DNA of 64,000 nt from Pseudoruegeria sp039972875 (GCA_039972875.1 JBDWMA010000012.1:62001-126000); one strand, 5' to 3'. Counted from the first letter of the stretch, positions 1-9,830 are shown. Notes: generated by a model not told the origin, from the letters alone. Translations and numbers: made by a program.

Positions 1-33
1 CTGCAGCGGAGATACAACTCTGCTGCGGCTTTT
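1..33 (+). terminator. Rho-independent terminator of a gene left of the window
   Basis: An 11-bp imperfect stem (positions 1-11 with 18-28, two G-T wobbles) closes a six-base loop and is followed by CTTTT. The T-run lies on the + strand, so it would end a rightward gene that stops just before the window. It separates that unseen gene from hemB. Confidence 0.6.
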
Positions 34-44
34 CCTACCCTTGA

Positions 45-64
45 GACATGATTAAATTCATGTC
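45..64. promoter_or_regulatory. Inverted repeat in the hemB leader
   Basis: GACATGA and TCATGTC form a perfect 7-bp inverted repeat around a six-base AT loop, 31 bases upstream of the hemB ATG. The symmetry and place suit an operator for a dimeric regulator, but it matches no named box I recognise (it is not an FNR box). Function is inferred from position only. Confidence 0.35.
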
Positions 65-94
65 AGGCAAAAGGAAACACTCAGGAGCCATATT

Positions 95-1087
95 ATGCAT
101 CCGAAACAAGCCCCCTTTCCGGCCAACAGGCTCCGTCGTCTTCGGGCCACAGCCCCTTTGCGGTCTTTGGTTCAAGAGAACACTCTGACGGTTAATGATC
201 TTATCTGGCCTGTCTTTGTTGTCGAAGGCGAACGTCAAAGACAGACCATTGCCTCCCTTCCAGGGGTGGAGCGGTTGTCTATTGATTATCTTGTGGATGC
301 CGCAGCAGAGGCGTCTGCCCTTGGTATTCCGGTGATTTGCATTTTTCCCTACACCGATCCTGCCTTAAAAACACAAGATTGTCGCGAAGCTTGGAACCCC
401 GATAATTTATCAAACCGAGCCGTGCGTGCGATCAAATCATCTGTTCCCGATATTGCAGTAATGACCGACATTGCATTGGATCCTTATAATATTAATGGCC
501 ATGACGGGATCGTCGAAGACGGAGAAATCCTAAACGATCCAACCGTCGAAGCTCTGGTTAAAATGGCGATGGCTCAGGCGGATGCAGGGGCTGATATCCT
601 TGGTCCCTCTGATATGATGGACGGCCGAATTGGAGCCATCCGAAGCGCACTCGAGGATGCGGGCCATCAAGGCGTAACGATAATGTCCTATGCTGCGAAA
701 TATGCGTCCTGTTTTTATGGACCATTTCGGGATGCAGTTGGGGCATCGGGTGCATTGATAGGCGACAAAAAAACCTATCAAATGAACCCAGCCAATACCG
801 ACGAAGCCTTGCGCCTTGTTGCACGGGATTTATCCGAAGGGGCTGATATGGTTATGGTTAAACCCGGGATGCCATATTTGGATGTGTGTCGTCGTGTCAA
901 AGATCAATTTAACACCCCCACATTTGCGTATCAAGTATCAGGCGAATACGCGATGATTGAGGCGGCTGCAGGAAATGGATGGATCGACGGAGAATCAGCA
1001 ATGCTCGAAAGCCTGCTTGCCTTTAAGCGTGCTGGATGTGACGGCATTCTCACCTATTTCGCCTTGAGGGTTGCAAAGCTCCTGTAA
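95..1087 (+). CDS. hemB: Delta-aminolevulinic acid dehydratase (porphobilinogen synthase)
   Basis: Condenses two 5-aminolevulinate molecules to porphobilinogen, the second common step of tetrapyrrole synthesis, in the cytoplasm. The 330-residue length is normal. The Schiff-base lysine regions are present: MSYAAKYASCFYGPF at about residues 197-211 and MVMVKPGMPYLD near 250-265. The segment that holds the zinc-binding cysteines in E. coli HemB reads IALDPYNINGHDGIV here (about residues 130-144) and has no cysteine, so this is the Cys-free type known from Rhodobacter. The ATG follows CAGGAG at good spacing. An inverted repeat lies upstream. It appears monocistronic; the next gene starts 140 bases later. 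Confidence 0.97.
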   Translation: MHPKQAPFPANRLRRLRATAPLRSLVQENTLTVNDLIWPVFVVEGERQRQTIASLPGVERLSIDYLVDAAAEASALGIPVICIFPYTDPALKTQDCREAWNPDNLSNRAVRAIKSSVPDIAVMTDIALDPYNINGHDGIVEDGEILNDPTVEALVKMAMAQADAGADILGPSDMMDGRIGAIRSALEDAGHQGVTIMSYAAKYASCFYGPFRDAVGASGALIGDKKTYQMNPANTDEALRLVARDLSEGADMVMVKPGMPYLDVCRRVKDQFNTPTFAYQVSGEYAMIEAAAGNGWIDGESAMLESLLAFKRAGCDGILTYFALRVAKLL

Positions 1088-1227
1088 GGTCATCGGCAAT
1101 ATTTTGACTAAATGTTGCCCTAAATCGTCAGTCGCGCGTGACACGTGGCAAGCAGACCTATAAGGTTCCCGCCATAACGGCTGATAAAAGCCGATCAGAG
1201 TCAGGCAAAGAACAAAAGGGCAGTTCA

Positions 1228-1788
1228 ATGACACGTTTTACCCGTCGCGGCTTCGTCATCGGAGCAAGCGCGATTACAGCACTCACAGCAGGCTGTGGCA
1301 ATGGCGTAGGTAGTACCGGTTCCCAAGAAATAGATGCGCGCGTTAACGCGACGATGAACTATCTCTTTACTACATATCCGGATACGCAAGATCTTGCCGC
1401 CAAAGCGACAGGTATTTTGGTCATGCCGCTGATTACCGAGGCGGGCCTTTGGGTCGGCGGTTCCTACGGTCAAGGTGCTTTGCAAATCGATGGTGTGACC
1501 GTTGATTATTATTCTGCAACACAGGCGTCTGTTGGGTTCCAAATCGGTGCACAGCAATATGCGCATGTCCTGTTTTTCATGACCGACGAAGCGCTCAGCA
1601 ATTTCCGCCGTTCCCCCGGTTGGGCCGCCGGAGCAGACATCCAATACGCCGCTCTTGAAAATGCAGGAAATCTTTCTGCAAACACCACAACAGTGTCAAA
1701 ACCTGTTGTGGCGCTGATCTTTGGTCAGGCTGGTCTTATTGCGGGTGCGTCGTTGAAGGGCACAAAATACAACCGTATTATTCCATAA
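1228..1788 (+). CDS. Ysc84/SYLF-domain lipoprotein, putative
   Basis: A 186-residue exported protein. The N-terminus has a twin-arginine-like stretch (TRRGFVIG), a hydrophobic core and a lipobox-like LTAGC at about residues 20-24, so it is probably a lipoprotein. The mature part carries glycine-rich segments typical of the Ysc84/SYLF lipid-binding fold, including KATGILVMPLITEAGLWVGG and a C-terminal AGLIAGASLKGTKYNRI. The start was placed at the ATG heading this signal, not at an in-frame start 30 codons upstream whose product would bury the signal. The role of bacterial SYLF proteins is poorly defined. A GC-rich hairpin follows the stop. Confidence 0.75.
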   Translation: MTRFTRRGFVIGASAITALTAGCGNGVGSTGSQEIDARVNATMNYLFTTYPDTQDLAAKATGILVMPLITEAGLWVGGSYGQGALQIDGVTVDYYSATQASVGFQIGAQQYAHVLFFMTDEALSNFRRSPGWAAGADIQYAALENAGNLSANTTTVSKPVVALIFGQAGLIAGASLKGTKYNRIIP

Positions 1789-1800
1789 GAACAATGCCTT

Positions 1801-1825
1801 GGGGGCAGGTTTTCACCCTGCCCCA
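1801..1825. terminator. Hairpin between convergent genes, possible terminator
   Basis: GGGGCAGG (1802-1809) pairs with CCTGCCCC (1817-1824) around a seven-base loop. It lies between the stop of the Ysc84-like gene and the stop of the convergent dehydrogenase, overlapping the last codons of the latter. There is no clear T-run, so its use as an intrinsic terminator is uncertain. Confidence 0.4.
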
Positions 1826-2703
1826 TTGATGTTGTCAATTTCCTTGAGACGTTTAAACAATGCGGATGTGTCCCAACGACCACCCCCCATTTTTTGAACA
1901 TCCTTGTAAAACTGATCAACCAATGCGGTCAAAGGCACACTTGCCCCAATTTCGTCCGCGGCATCCAGACAGATCCCCAAATCTTTACGCATCCAGTCCA
2001 CAGCAAAGCCATGATTGAATTTGCCATCCAGCATCGTTTCGTGACGGTTGGACATTTGCCAGCTTCCGGCGGCGCCTTGGCTTATGACTTCGACAACGGA
2101 ACGACCGTCCAAGCCAGCCTTTTCTGCGAACTGCAATGCTTCGCTGAGCCCCTGTAATACCCCGGCAATTGCAATCTGATTGCTCATTTTGGTTAATTGC
2201 CCGGCTCCACTATCACCAAGACGGCGACAAATCCTAGAATAGGCCGCCATAATAGGTTCAGCCCTTTGATAAGCGCCTACATCTCCGCCACACATCACCG
2301 AAAGAACCCCGTTTTCAGCGCCAGCTTGACCTCCAGACACTGGAGCATCGACAAAACTGATCTGAAAAGAATCAGCCGCACTATACAGTTCACGAGTCAC
2401 CTCGGCAGATACCGTTGTATGGTCCACAAAAACCGTCCCTGCCGCCATGCCAGCAAATGCACCATCCTCGCCCAGACTAATTGATCTTAGATCATCGTCA
2501 TTTCCGACGCATGAAAATACGAAATCTGACCCTGTTGCCGCCTCTCGCGGGGTTTTAGCGGCTGCCCCCCCATGGGTCTCAACCCAATTCAGCGCTTTTT
2601 GGTAGGTTCGGTTATATACGGTCACGTCATGCCCTTTGGCCTGTAAATGACCTGCCATCGGAGCCCCCATGACCCCCAGTCCCAAAAATGTTACTTTCGC
2701 CAT
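1813..2703 (-). CDS. NAD(P)-dependent beta-hydroxyacid dehydrogenase (3-hydroxyisobutyrate dehydrogenase family)
   Basis: A 296-residue enzyme of the beta-hydroxyacid dehydrogenase family (MmsB, GarR and relatives). The N-terminal Rossmann motif is FLGLGVMGAPMAGHL (about residues 5-19). The substrate-binding signature DAPVSGGQAGAENG lies near residues 116-130, and the catalytic lysine sits in GQLTKMSNQ near 168-176. The family oxidises or reduces 3-hydroxyacids such as 3-hydroxyisobutyrate, tartronate semialdehyde or succinic semialdehyde. The substrate cannot be chosen from sequence, and no pathway partner lies beside it. It is divergent from the penicillin-acylase gene. Confidence 0.85.
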   Translation of the reverse strand: MAKVTFLGLGVMGAPMAGHLQAKGHDVTVYNRTYQKALNWVETHGGAAAKTPREAATGSDFVFSCVGNDDDLRSISLGEDGAFAGMAAGTVFVDHTTVSAEVTRELYSAADSFQISFVDAPVSGGQAGAENGVLSVMCGGDVGAYQRAEPIMAAYSRICRRLGDSGAGQLTKMSNQIAIAGVLQGLSEALQFAEKAGLDGRSVVEVISQGAAGSWQMSNRHETMLDGKFNHGFAVDWMRKDLGICLDAADEIGASVPLTALVDQFYKDVQKMGGGRWDTSALFKRLKEIDNINGAG

Positions 2704-2793
2704 GAAATTACCCTTCGATTGTGTCGCCGTTGAAACCGGATTATCAGTGGCAAACTAATGGCTTTCCCAGAGTCGTCAACCAAGAGGATTATC

Positions 2794-5253
2794 ATGGCAT
2801 CCGTCTTTCGATGGCTTTTACGGATTGTGTCCGGATTGTTGTTTTTGACATTGGCTACTATTTTGGTGGTCTATTACCTTGGATCTCGGTCCCTTGTCGA
2901 TTATGACGCAAATTACCGGTTGCAAGGCATTGATAATAAAATTGAAATTGTCCGGGATACATCGTCGGTACCACATGTATTTGGCGCAACCGATAAAGAT
3001 GTCTTTTTTGGTCTTGGCTTTGCCCATGCCCAGGATCGCCTGTGGCAAATGACAATGTTACGACGCACAGCACAGGGTCGCCTATCAGAGCTATTTGGCC
3101 CACGTACGGTGAATATAGACTCGTTGATGAGACGACTTGATATTTACCCGCTTTCTGTAAAATCTGTCGATGCTCAAGATCCCGAAACTCTGGCGGCACT
3201 TGATGCTTATTCTGCGGGGGTAAACGCTTGGTTGAATACTGTTAATCAAGAGGCCCTTGGACGTGGTGCACCGGAACTGTTCTTGTTTTCCAATGAAATC
3301 GCCCCATGGCAGCCTGCGGATTCGATTGCAGTGATGAAACTCATGTCTTTACAACTCTCTGGGCACCTAGAAGAGGAGATCATCCGCGCGCGCGCCTCTT
3401 TGGCCTTACAAGATGATCGGGTGAACGACATATTACCAGATGCACCCGGCGTCGGGACAGCAGAACTCCCTGATTTTGCAAGTCTATTTCCTAAAGCTCC
3501 TCGCTATGCCAAGTCGACAACTGAACATGACCCTCTATCCCCTGCCAAACCACGAGGATTGGCCGGCGCTAGCAATGCTTGGGCGGCAGCACCCAAACGC
3601 TCCGCAGCCGGTGGGGCGTTGCTTGCCAATGATCCGCACCTTGGATTCAGCGCGCCCGCAATTTGGTATTTGGCGCGTATTGAACTCAGTTCAGGGGGTG
3701 TCATAGGCGGAACAATTCCCGGGATACCAACAGTATTGGTCGGGCGTAGTGACAAACTCGGTTGGGGTTTAACATCCTCCTATATGGATGATCAGGATGT
3801 TTATATTGAACGTCTAAATCCGAATAACCCGAACGAATATGAAACACCCGATGGCTTTACCCCCTTTGAGACCCGCAGCTCAATCATCCAGATTAGGGAC
3901 CAAACACCGGAAACCCTGACGTTGCGCTGGACCGACAATGGCCCCGTCTTGCCAGGTCATCATTTTAATCTTGGAACAATTACACCTAAGAACCATGTCA
4001 CGAGCATCGCCTGGACCGCCCTGAGTGGTCAGGACACCTCAATGAGTGCAGCCATCGCAATCATGAAATCCACCTCGATAGAGGAGGCAATCAAGGCCGG
4101 AGAAAACTTCATCGCCCCAAGTCAAAACCTGACCTTGGCTGAACCAGGGCGGGTCGCGATGAAAACCATCGGGGCGATGCCTTTGCGCTCAGTTCGTCAT
4201 CAGACCAAGGGCAGAATGCCGTCACCGGGTTGGATTGCCGCAAACCGCTGGCAAGGACGTGCAAATTATTCGGCAAATCCCGAATTCATTGACCCCATCG
4301 GTGGTATTCTTGGAAACACGAATAACAAGACAGTGGATAAACCATTTCCGTTTCATGTCTCCTATTCTTGGGGTGATACCCAACGGGTACAACGTTGGCG
4401 TCGCCTGATGCAAAACAGAGAGGTCCATACCCGCGAAAGCTTTATCGAGGCACAGCTAGACACTGTTAGCTTCACGGCACGCGCTTTGTTACCGCTTATT
4501 GCCAAAGATCTCTGGTTTACCGGGGAAGCTGCCCCAGATGGCAGTGCAGAACAGCGGCAGAAACAGGCATTGGATATGCTTGCGGAATGGAACGGTGAAA
4601 TGAACGAACATTTGCCTGAGCCACTCATTTATGCCACTTGGTTACGGCAGCTCCAAAACCGGTTGATCCGGGATGACCTTGGACCATTGGCATCTGAATT
4701 TTCTCATGTAGATCCTGTCTTTATCGAGCGTGTCTTTCGTAATACCGAAGGTGCCGCAGTGTGGTGTAATGTTGTGCAATCCACCAAAACCGAGACTTGT
4801 ACGGAAATGGCCCGGCTTGCTCTGGATGATGCGTTGATTTGGTTGCAGGAACGATATGGTCCCGCACTCGAAAGCTTACGCTGGGGGGATGCTCATCAGG
4901 CGACCCATGATCATCAGGTATTGGGCAGCATTCCAGTGCTGTCTGCCTTTGTTAACATTCGGCAGTCCACATCCGGCGGTGACAACACTTTGTTGCGTGG
5001 CCGTACAGGTGGAAAGGATCCTGATCCCTATCTTAATGTCCATGGGGCGGGTTATCGTGGCGTCTATGATTTCGCAGATCCGGACAGCTCTGTTTTTATC
5101 ATTTCGACTGGGCAATCAGGTCACCCGCTTTCGCGGCACTATGATGATCTAGGAGAATTATGGCGTCGCGGGGAATATGTGCCCATGTCCCTAGATCCAG
5201 ATCTTGCACGCGCAGCCGCTGAGGGAATCACACGGTTAATCCCGGCCAATTAG
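2794..5253 (+). CDS. Penicillin acylase family protein (Ntn-hydrolase)
   Basis: An 819-residue N-terminal-nucleophile hydrolase, a family that deacylates penicillins, acyl-homoserine lactones and other N-acyl amides in the periplasm. The N-terminus (VFRWLLRIVSGLLFLTLA) is a membrane anchor or uncleaved signal. The autocatalytic cleavage site and nucleophile serine appear in ASNAWAAAP, with Ser at about residue 260, separating alpha and beta chains. The downstream ANDPHLGF and GIPTVLVGRSDKLGWGLTSS segments are typical of the beta chain. The start at 2794 was preferred because AAGAGG precedes it; an in-frame ATG at 2758 would add 12 residues. The substrate is unknown; quorum quenching is possible but not shown. 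Confidence 0.88.
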   Translation: MASVFRWLLRIVSGLLFLTLATILVVYYLGSRSLVDYDANYRLQGIDNKIEIVRDTSSVPHVFGATDKDVFFGLGFAHAQDRLWQMTMLRRTAQGRLSELFGPRTVNIDSLMRRLDIYPLSVKSVDAQDPETLAALDAYSAGVNAWLNTVNQEALGRGAPELFLFSNEIAPWQPADSIAVMKLMSLQLSGHLEEEIIRARASLALQDDRVNDILPDAPGVGTAELPDFASLFPKAPRYAKSTTEHDPLSPAKPRGLAGASNAWAAAPKRSAAGGALLANDPHLGFSAPAIWYLARIELSSGGVIGGTIPGIPTVLVGRSDKLGWGLTSSYMDDQDVYIERLNPNNPNEYETPDGFTPFETRSSIIQIRDQTPETLTLRWTDNGPVLPGHHFNLGTITPKNHVTSIAWTALSGQDTSMSAAIAIMKSTSIEEAIKAGENFIAPSQNLTLAEPGRVAMKTIGAMPLRSVRHQTKGRMPSPGWIAANRWQGRANYSANPEFIDPIGGILGNTNNKTVDKPFPFHVSYSWGDTQRVQRWRRLMQNREVHTRESFIEAQLDTVSFTARALLPLIAKDLWFTGEAAPDGSAEQRQKQALDMLAEWNGEMNEHLPEPLIYATWLRQLQNRLIRDDLGPLASEFSHVDPVFIERVFRNTEGAAVWCNVVQSTKTETCTEMARLALDDALIWLQERYGPALESLRWGDAHQATHDHQVLGSIPVLSAFVNIRQSTSGGDNTLLRGRTGGKDPDPYLNVHGAGYRGVYDFADPDSSVFIISTGQSGHPLSRHYDDLGELWRRGEYVPMSLDPDLARAAAEGITRLIPAN

Positions 5254-5265
5254 GCCGGGATTTCA

Positions 5266-6543
5266 TTACATCTGACGGAAGTTCTTTTCTTGGCGTGCAG
5301 TCCAATAAACCGTGACCTCAAACCCATTTTCCGTTTGATCTTCATTGGTTATGATGCCTTGTTCAAATAACCACGCACGTTTACGACCGTCCGAATACGG
5401 AATTGTCAGTACCCGTTCCGTGCGCGGGTCAGTCAAAGTTGTAGACACAGTGTCCAGCAACGCATCCAGACCTTCACCCGTGATTGCAGAAACAGCAAAC
5501 ACGTCCTCACGCCGTTCTGCCTGGGCTGTAAAACCTGCATGGGCGTCAGGTGTTAACTTATCGATTTTATTCCAAACCTCTAGTTGAGGGATGTCCTTAT
5601 TAACGCCAAGGTCGGCCATGATCACCTGAACATCTCGGGCCTGTTCTTCTGTTTCCTCATGAGAAATATCACGCACATGGAGGATCAGATCAGCGTCTAA
5701 GACTTCCTCTAATGTTGCGCGAAACGCGGCCACCAATTGCGTCGGAAGATCAGAGATAAATCCAACGGTATCAGACATGATGATTTCTTTGCCGCTTGGT
5801 AATTCAACCGAACGCATGGTTGGGTCCAATGTCGCAAACAACATATCCTTGGCCATGACATTTGCGCCAGTCAACCGATTGAAAAGAGTAGATTTCCCAG
5901 CGTTAGTATATCCAACGAGCGCAACAATCGGAAACGGTACCTTTTTGCGTGCCGAACGATGCAGTTCGCGGGTTTTTACCACTTTGGAAAGCTGCCTGCG
6001 TAACCGAGTAAGGGCGTCATCAATGGCTCTGCGGTCAGCCTCAATCTGCGTTTCACCCGGACCACCAACAAAACCAAGACCACCTCTTTGACGTTCAAGG
6101 TGTGTCCAAGCACGAACAAGGCGGGTTCTTTGATAAGACAATGCCGCCATTTCGACTTGCAGCACACCTTCTCGGGTGCGCGCCCGGTCTGAGAAAATCT
6201 CAAGGATCAGACCCGTGCGGTCTAGGATTTTAACGCCCCAGTCTTTTTCCAAATTGCGCTGTTGGACAGGGGTGACCGGCCCATCAATAAGCACAAGGTC
6301 AACTTCAGCGGCTTTGAAAGCAGCTCCAAGCTCTTGTATTTTACCAGAGCCAAACAGATATCCCGCCCGTGTCTTAGGCAAAGGCACCACATTTGATCCC
6401 ACAACTTCAAGTTCAGGCAACGCAAGCGCAAGAGACACCGCCTCCTCCAAGGCAGCGGCTCCATCGCGTCTGTTGCGGTTCGAAGTAATATCGGGATGCA
6501 GGACCCAGGCGCGGGTCACCGCGACCTCGTCATGCGTTTCCAT
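5266..6543 (-). CDS. hflX: Ribosome-associated GTPase HflX
   Basis: A 425-residue GTPase that binds 50S subunits and splits stalled or stressed ribosomes. The N-terminal HflX domain includes the loop VDLVLIDGPVTPVQQRNLE and a glycine-rich segment GGLGFVGGPGETQIE. The G domain shows G1 GYTNAGKST, G3 DTVGF and G4 NKID. Its ATG shares one base with the hfq stop (TAATG), the same hfq-hflX coupling seen in many proteobacteria. It is the last gene of the leftward dusB-to-hflX block. Confidence 0.97.
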   Translation of the reverse strand: METHDEVAVTRAWVLHPDITSNRNRRDGAAALEEAVSLALALPELEVVGSNVVPLPKTRAGYLFGSGKIQELGAAFKAAEVDLVLIDGPVTPVQQRNLEKDWGVKILDRTGLILEIFSDRARTREGVLQVEMAALSYQRTRLVRAWTHLERQRGGLGFVGGPGETQIEADRRAIDDALTRLRRQLSKVVKTRELHRSARKKVPFPIVALVGYTNAGKSTLFNRLTGANVMAKDMLFATLDPTMRSVELPSGKEIIMSDTVGFISDLPTQLVAAFRATLEEVLDADLILHVRDISHEETEEQARDVQVIMADLGVNKDIPQLEVWNKIDKLTPDAHAGFTAQAERREDVFAVSAITGEGLDALLDTVSTTLTDPRTERVLTIPYSDGRKRAWLFEQGIITNEDQTENGFEVTVYWTARQEKNFRQM

Positions 6544-6779
6544 TACCCTTCTTCGCCGTCGTACAGGCTAATAGGTTGAGCCGGCATAATCGTAGAAATA
6601 GCGTGTTTATACACCAGTTGGGATTGTCCATCACGGCGGAGTAATACACAAAAATTATCGAACCAAGTGATAACACCCTGTAGTTTTACACCGTTGATCA
6701 AAAAAATAGTGACCGGGACTTTCGTCTTGCGGACGTGATTTAAAAATGCGTCCTGCAAATTCTGTTTATCTGCAGCCAT
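6543..6779 (-). CDS. hfq: RNA chaperone Hfq
   Basis: A 78-residue Sm-like protein that forms hexamers and pairs small RNAs with mRNAs. Sm1 is NLQDAFLNHVRKTKVPVTIFL and neighbouring residues; Sm2 ends in YKHAISTIMP, matching the conserved YKHA-S motif. The start is the ATG giving MAADKQNLQ, the family norm; a longer in-frame start would add 37 unrelated residues. The C-terminal tail after Sm2 is short, as usual in alphaproteobacteria. It is translationally coupled to hflX. Confidence 0.97.
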   Translation of the reverse strand: MAADKQNLQDAFLNHVRKTKVPVTIFLINGVKLQGVITWFDNFCVLLRRDGQSQLVYKHAISTIMPAQPISLYDGEEG

Positions 6780-6911
6780 CAAATTAGCCTTTATTCTTTT
6801 CTTCCAGCCCCTCGCTGGCAGTTCTTTATCGTCAACGTTAACTATGGAGCGCGACTTACAGAGTTTCCAGCCCAAAAATGCGCAAACCACTCATTCCTAT
6901 GTGTAACTTTG

Positions 6912-8450
6912 TTAACGCCGCCACAGTTGCGGGTTAAACAATGCGACAAAGGCCAGTGTTTCAAGGCGCCCAAGGATCATAGAGAAAATCAATATGCCTC
7001 GGGAAATATTATCCAAAAAGTCATATCGAACAGCAAATTCACCGCCAATACTGGCCAGCGGCCCAGTCGTCGACAAAGAAGCAACCGTTAACACCATAGA
7101 GCTTTCGAATGACAACCCATTCAAGGCAAAAGCCGACATAACTGCGGCGACAGATAGAACAAACAACATAAAAAAGATCCAAGAGACATAGGCCCCTTGT
7201 CGTCGGATGTGCCGGGCTTGTGTTCCAAGATTACCCACAGATGAAGGATGAACCAAAAGCGCCATCTCTCGGCGGCTATGGACATAAAGGGCATAAAACC
7301 GCAAAAGCTTTACACCGCCAGCCGTGGTGGCCACCCCGCCCCCAATTAAACACAATCCAATTAAGATAAGTCCAGGTGTTGTTAAGCCTGACCAAGAGGC
7401 GGATTGTGCCCAAGAATCTGATTGGAAACCTGTAGTTGTCAAAAATGACATGACCGTAAATAGGCTTCCCCAGAGTGAATTTAAAGCGGTCTTAACGCCG
7501 CTGGTCGTCATTTTCTCTGCCCCGTCCACAACATCCAAGGCACCGGTCCAATGGCGTAGAAACAAAAGCAAAGGGATACCGATCAAGATAACCAACCCAA
7601 TCCGTATTTCGGGATCCTGAATTAGTGCTCCTACTTTGTTACGGCCAGTATCCGTCGAAAACGTATGGTGAGAGATTGCAAACATCAGAAACAGAAAAAC
7701 CAATATCTCCCCGCCAATACCTGACTGTCCCCCTTGCAGCCCACCCACAGGAGAGATCCCGCTGGTGGAAAGTGTGGACATAGCATGACATATCGCGACA
7801 AACGCTTCCTCTCCGGAGACGGTCAGCGCAATCCAAAGCAGGATGGTTAAGCCAGTATAGATTGGAAACAATCGCCCCGCATATTTGATCAGACGATCCC
7901 CGGGCCGTGCCGCGCGTATAAAGTTCGATTGGGCACTTTCATTCTGGCCCGCTTCGTAGGTTGAGTTTACCTCAAATCCACCAAGATTTAACGGTGCCAA
8001 GATCGCAAATGCTGCGACCCACATTAAAAAGCCACCGATCCAGCCCACCAATGCACGCCAATAATGCACAGATCGAGCCAATTCTGTTGGATCATCATAC
8101 AGCGTAGCCCCCATAGTCGTCAGAGAAGACACCATCTCAAACAGACCGTCACCAAAACTCGCGCCAGATACGGCCTCCATAAATGGAACCGCCAGCATCA
8201 TCGGCAAAATCGTAAATGCTGAAACCAAGGCCACCAAATGACTTACAGCCGTAGATGCGGGCCTATAGTTCGACGTTGCAATTGCGACCATCAGAGTGAT
8301 GATCAAAAAGACAATCCCGCACCAGAAAAATACGCCGGCTGTGAAAAAATCCTGTTCGATATAGGCATGAAGCGCAGGCAAAAACATTGCGAAAGCGCCA
8401 ATTCCCATCAAGATTACAAACAGCGGAAGAGATAATAACCGGGAGATCAT
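6912..8450 (-). CDS. trkH: Trk potassium uptake protein TrkH
   Basis: The 512-residue membrane subunit of the Trk system that conducts K+ inward. It has about ten hydrophobic segments and the four pore-loop repeats of the TrkH/KtrB family, for example SSLTTMGATLYD, STLSTSGISPVGG, FLTTTGFQSDSW and ASLSTTGPLAS, where the glycine of each loop forms the selectivity filter. It starts 3 bases after the trkA stop, so the two subunits are made together. hfq follows after about 130 bases. Confidence 0.96.
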   Translation of the reverse strand: MISRLLSLPLFVILMGIGAFAMFLPALHAYIEQDFFTAGVFFWCGIVFLIITLMVAIATSNYRPASTAVSHLVALVSAFTILPMMLAVPFMEAVSGASFGDGLFEMVSSLTTMGATLYDDPTELARSVHYWRALVGWIGGFLMWVAAFAILAPLNLGGFEVNSTYEAGQNESAQSNFIRAARPGDRLIKYAGRLFPIYTGLTILLWIALTVSGEEAFVAICHAMSTLSTSGISPVGGLQGGQSGIGGEILVFLFLMFAISHHTFSTDTGRNKVGALIQDPEIRIGLVILIGIPLLLFLRHWTGALDVVDGAEKMTTSGVKTALNSLWGSLFTVMSFLTTTGFQSDSWAQSASWSGLTTPGLILIGLCLIGGGVATTAGGVKLLRFYALYVHSRREMALLVHPSSVGNLGTQARHIRRQGAYVSWIFFMLFVLSVAAVMSAFALNGLSFESSMVLTVASLSTTGPLASIGGEFAVRYDFLDNISRGILIFSMILGRLETLAFVALFNPQLWRR

Positions 8451-8453
8451 GGA

Positions 8454-9830
8454 TCAAAAGAAATCTATCGAAACCTGCAACAGTTGTTCTACCGCGGGAA
8501 CATCTGCAGCAAGAGAAAACAGAACGATCACATCGCCATCATCAACCCGTAAAGATCCGACAGGACGCGCGACTTTTTCACCCTTTAGCACGGCACCAAC
8601 CAATACACCCTCTGGAAAATCTATATCTCTTAGTGCCTTACCGGATATAGGTGATGTTGATAAGACTTGCGCTTCGATGACTTCGGCCTCAGCGTCACCA
8701 AGGGAATAGACATCCCGCACCCGGCCATGCCGGATATGACGCAAAATCGAGGATACTGTGGTTGAGCGAGGGTTAATATAGGCGTCGATATCCAACGGAT
8801 CCATCAAGGGTACCATCGTAGGATCATTGACCAGACAAATCGCCATTTGGCTGCCCATTGATTTCGCGCGGACTGACGCCAAAATATTTGTCTTATCATC
8901 ATCGGTCAGCGCTAAAATCGCGTCAGCTTTGCTGATATTTGCCTCATTCAAAAGGTCAGAAGACAAGCCATCCCCGTGCAGTACAATGGTGCGTTCCAAT
9001 TGATCGGCGGCAAATTCAGCCCGCGGTCGGCTGCGTTCAATGACTTTACAACGTACACGTTGACTTCGTTCTTCCAATGCGCGTGCCACTGAAAGACCGA
9101 CATTCCCGCCGCCCATAATGACGATCCGTTCCTGTTTTTTACTAACTTTCCCAAACACCTCAAGCGTGCGAGGCACATCTTCTGTATTGGTTACCACATA
9201 GACTTGGTCGCTTATGAACAGCTGATCATCGGCGTCCGGCGCAAACAAAGCACCCTCACGACGGATTCCAACCACGATTGCCGACAGCGTCGAAAACAAA
9301 TCGGTTAGTTGTCGCAAAGGCGTGTTGACGACTGGACAATCATCATCCAATGACAGGCCCAAAAGTTGACTTTTGCCGTTTAGAAAACTTTCTGTGTCAA
9401 AAGCTGCGGGGGCAGACAGGCGTTGCAGCGCCGCCTCGGCCACCTCTTTTTCGGGACTAATCACAACATCGATGGGCATGTGGTCACGTCGATACAGATC
9501 CGAATAGATCGCATCCAAATAGCTTTGGCTTCGTAAACGGGCAATCTTTTGTGGAATGGCAAACACCGAATGCGCCACCTGACAGGTCACCATGTTGACC
9601 TCATCAGAATGAGTGGCTGCGATGATCATATCCGCATCCCGTGCCCCCGCTCGTTCGAGTATATCAGGATAGGACGCAAATCCTGCGATCCCTTGCACAT
9701 CCAAGGAATCTGTGGCCCGGTTCACCAACTCGGGATTGTTGTCGACAACGGTAACGTCATTTCGTTCCCCTGACAGATGGCGCGCAATTTGCCACCCAAC
9801 CTGCCCTGCGCCGCAGATGATCACTTTCAT
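8454..9830 (-). CDS. trkA: Trk system potassium transporter TrkA
   Basis: A 458-residue cytoplasmic regulator of TrkH that binds NAD(H). It has two RCK modules in tandem. The first Rossmann motif is VIICGAGQVGWQIA at the N-terminus; the second is IVIMGGGNVGLSVA near residue 235. Each is followed by an RCK-C domain (for example ISGKALRDIDFPEGVLVGAV near 390-415). The start was set at the ATG giving MKVIICGAG; a TTG two codons upstream is possible. It sits between ntrX and trkH. Confidence 0.95.
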   Translation of the reverse strand: MKVIICGAGQVGWQIARHLSGERNDVTVVDNNPELVNRATDSLDVQGIAGFASYPDILERAGARDADMIIAATHSDEVNMVTCQVAHSVFAIPQKIARLRSQSYLDAIYSDLYRRDHMPIDVVISPEKEVAEAALQRLSAPAAFDTESFLNGKSQLLGLSLDDDCPVVNTPLRQLTDLFSTLSAIVVGIRREGALFAPDADDQLFISDQVYVVTNTEDVPRTLEVFGKVSKKQERIVIMGGGNVGLSVARALEERSQRVRCKVIERSRPRAEFAADQLERTIVLHGDGLSSDLLNEANISKADAILALTDDDKTNILASVRAKSMGSQMAICLVNDPTMVPLMDPLDIDAYINPRSTTVSSILRHIRHGRVRDVYSLGDAEAEVIEAQVLSTSPISGKALRDIDFPEGVLVGAVLKGEKVARPVGSLRVDDGDVIVLFSLAADVPAVEQLLQVSIDFF

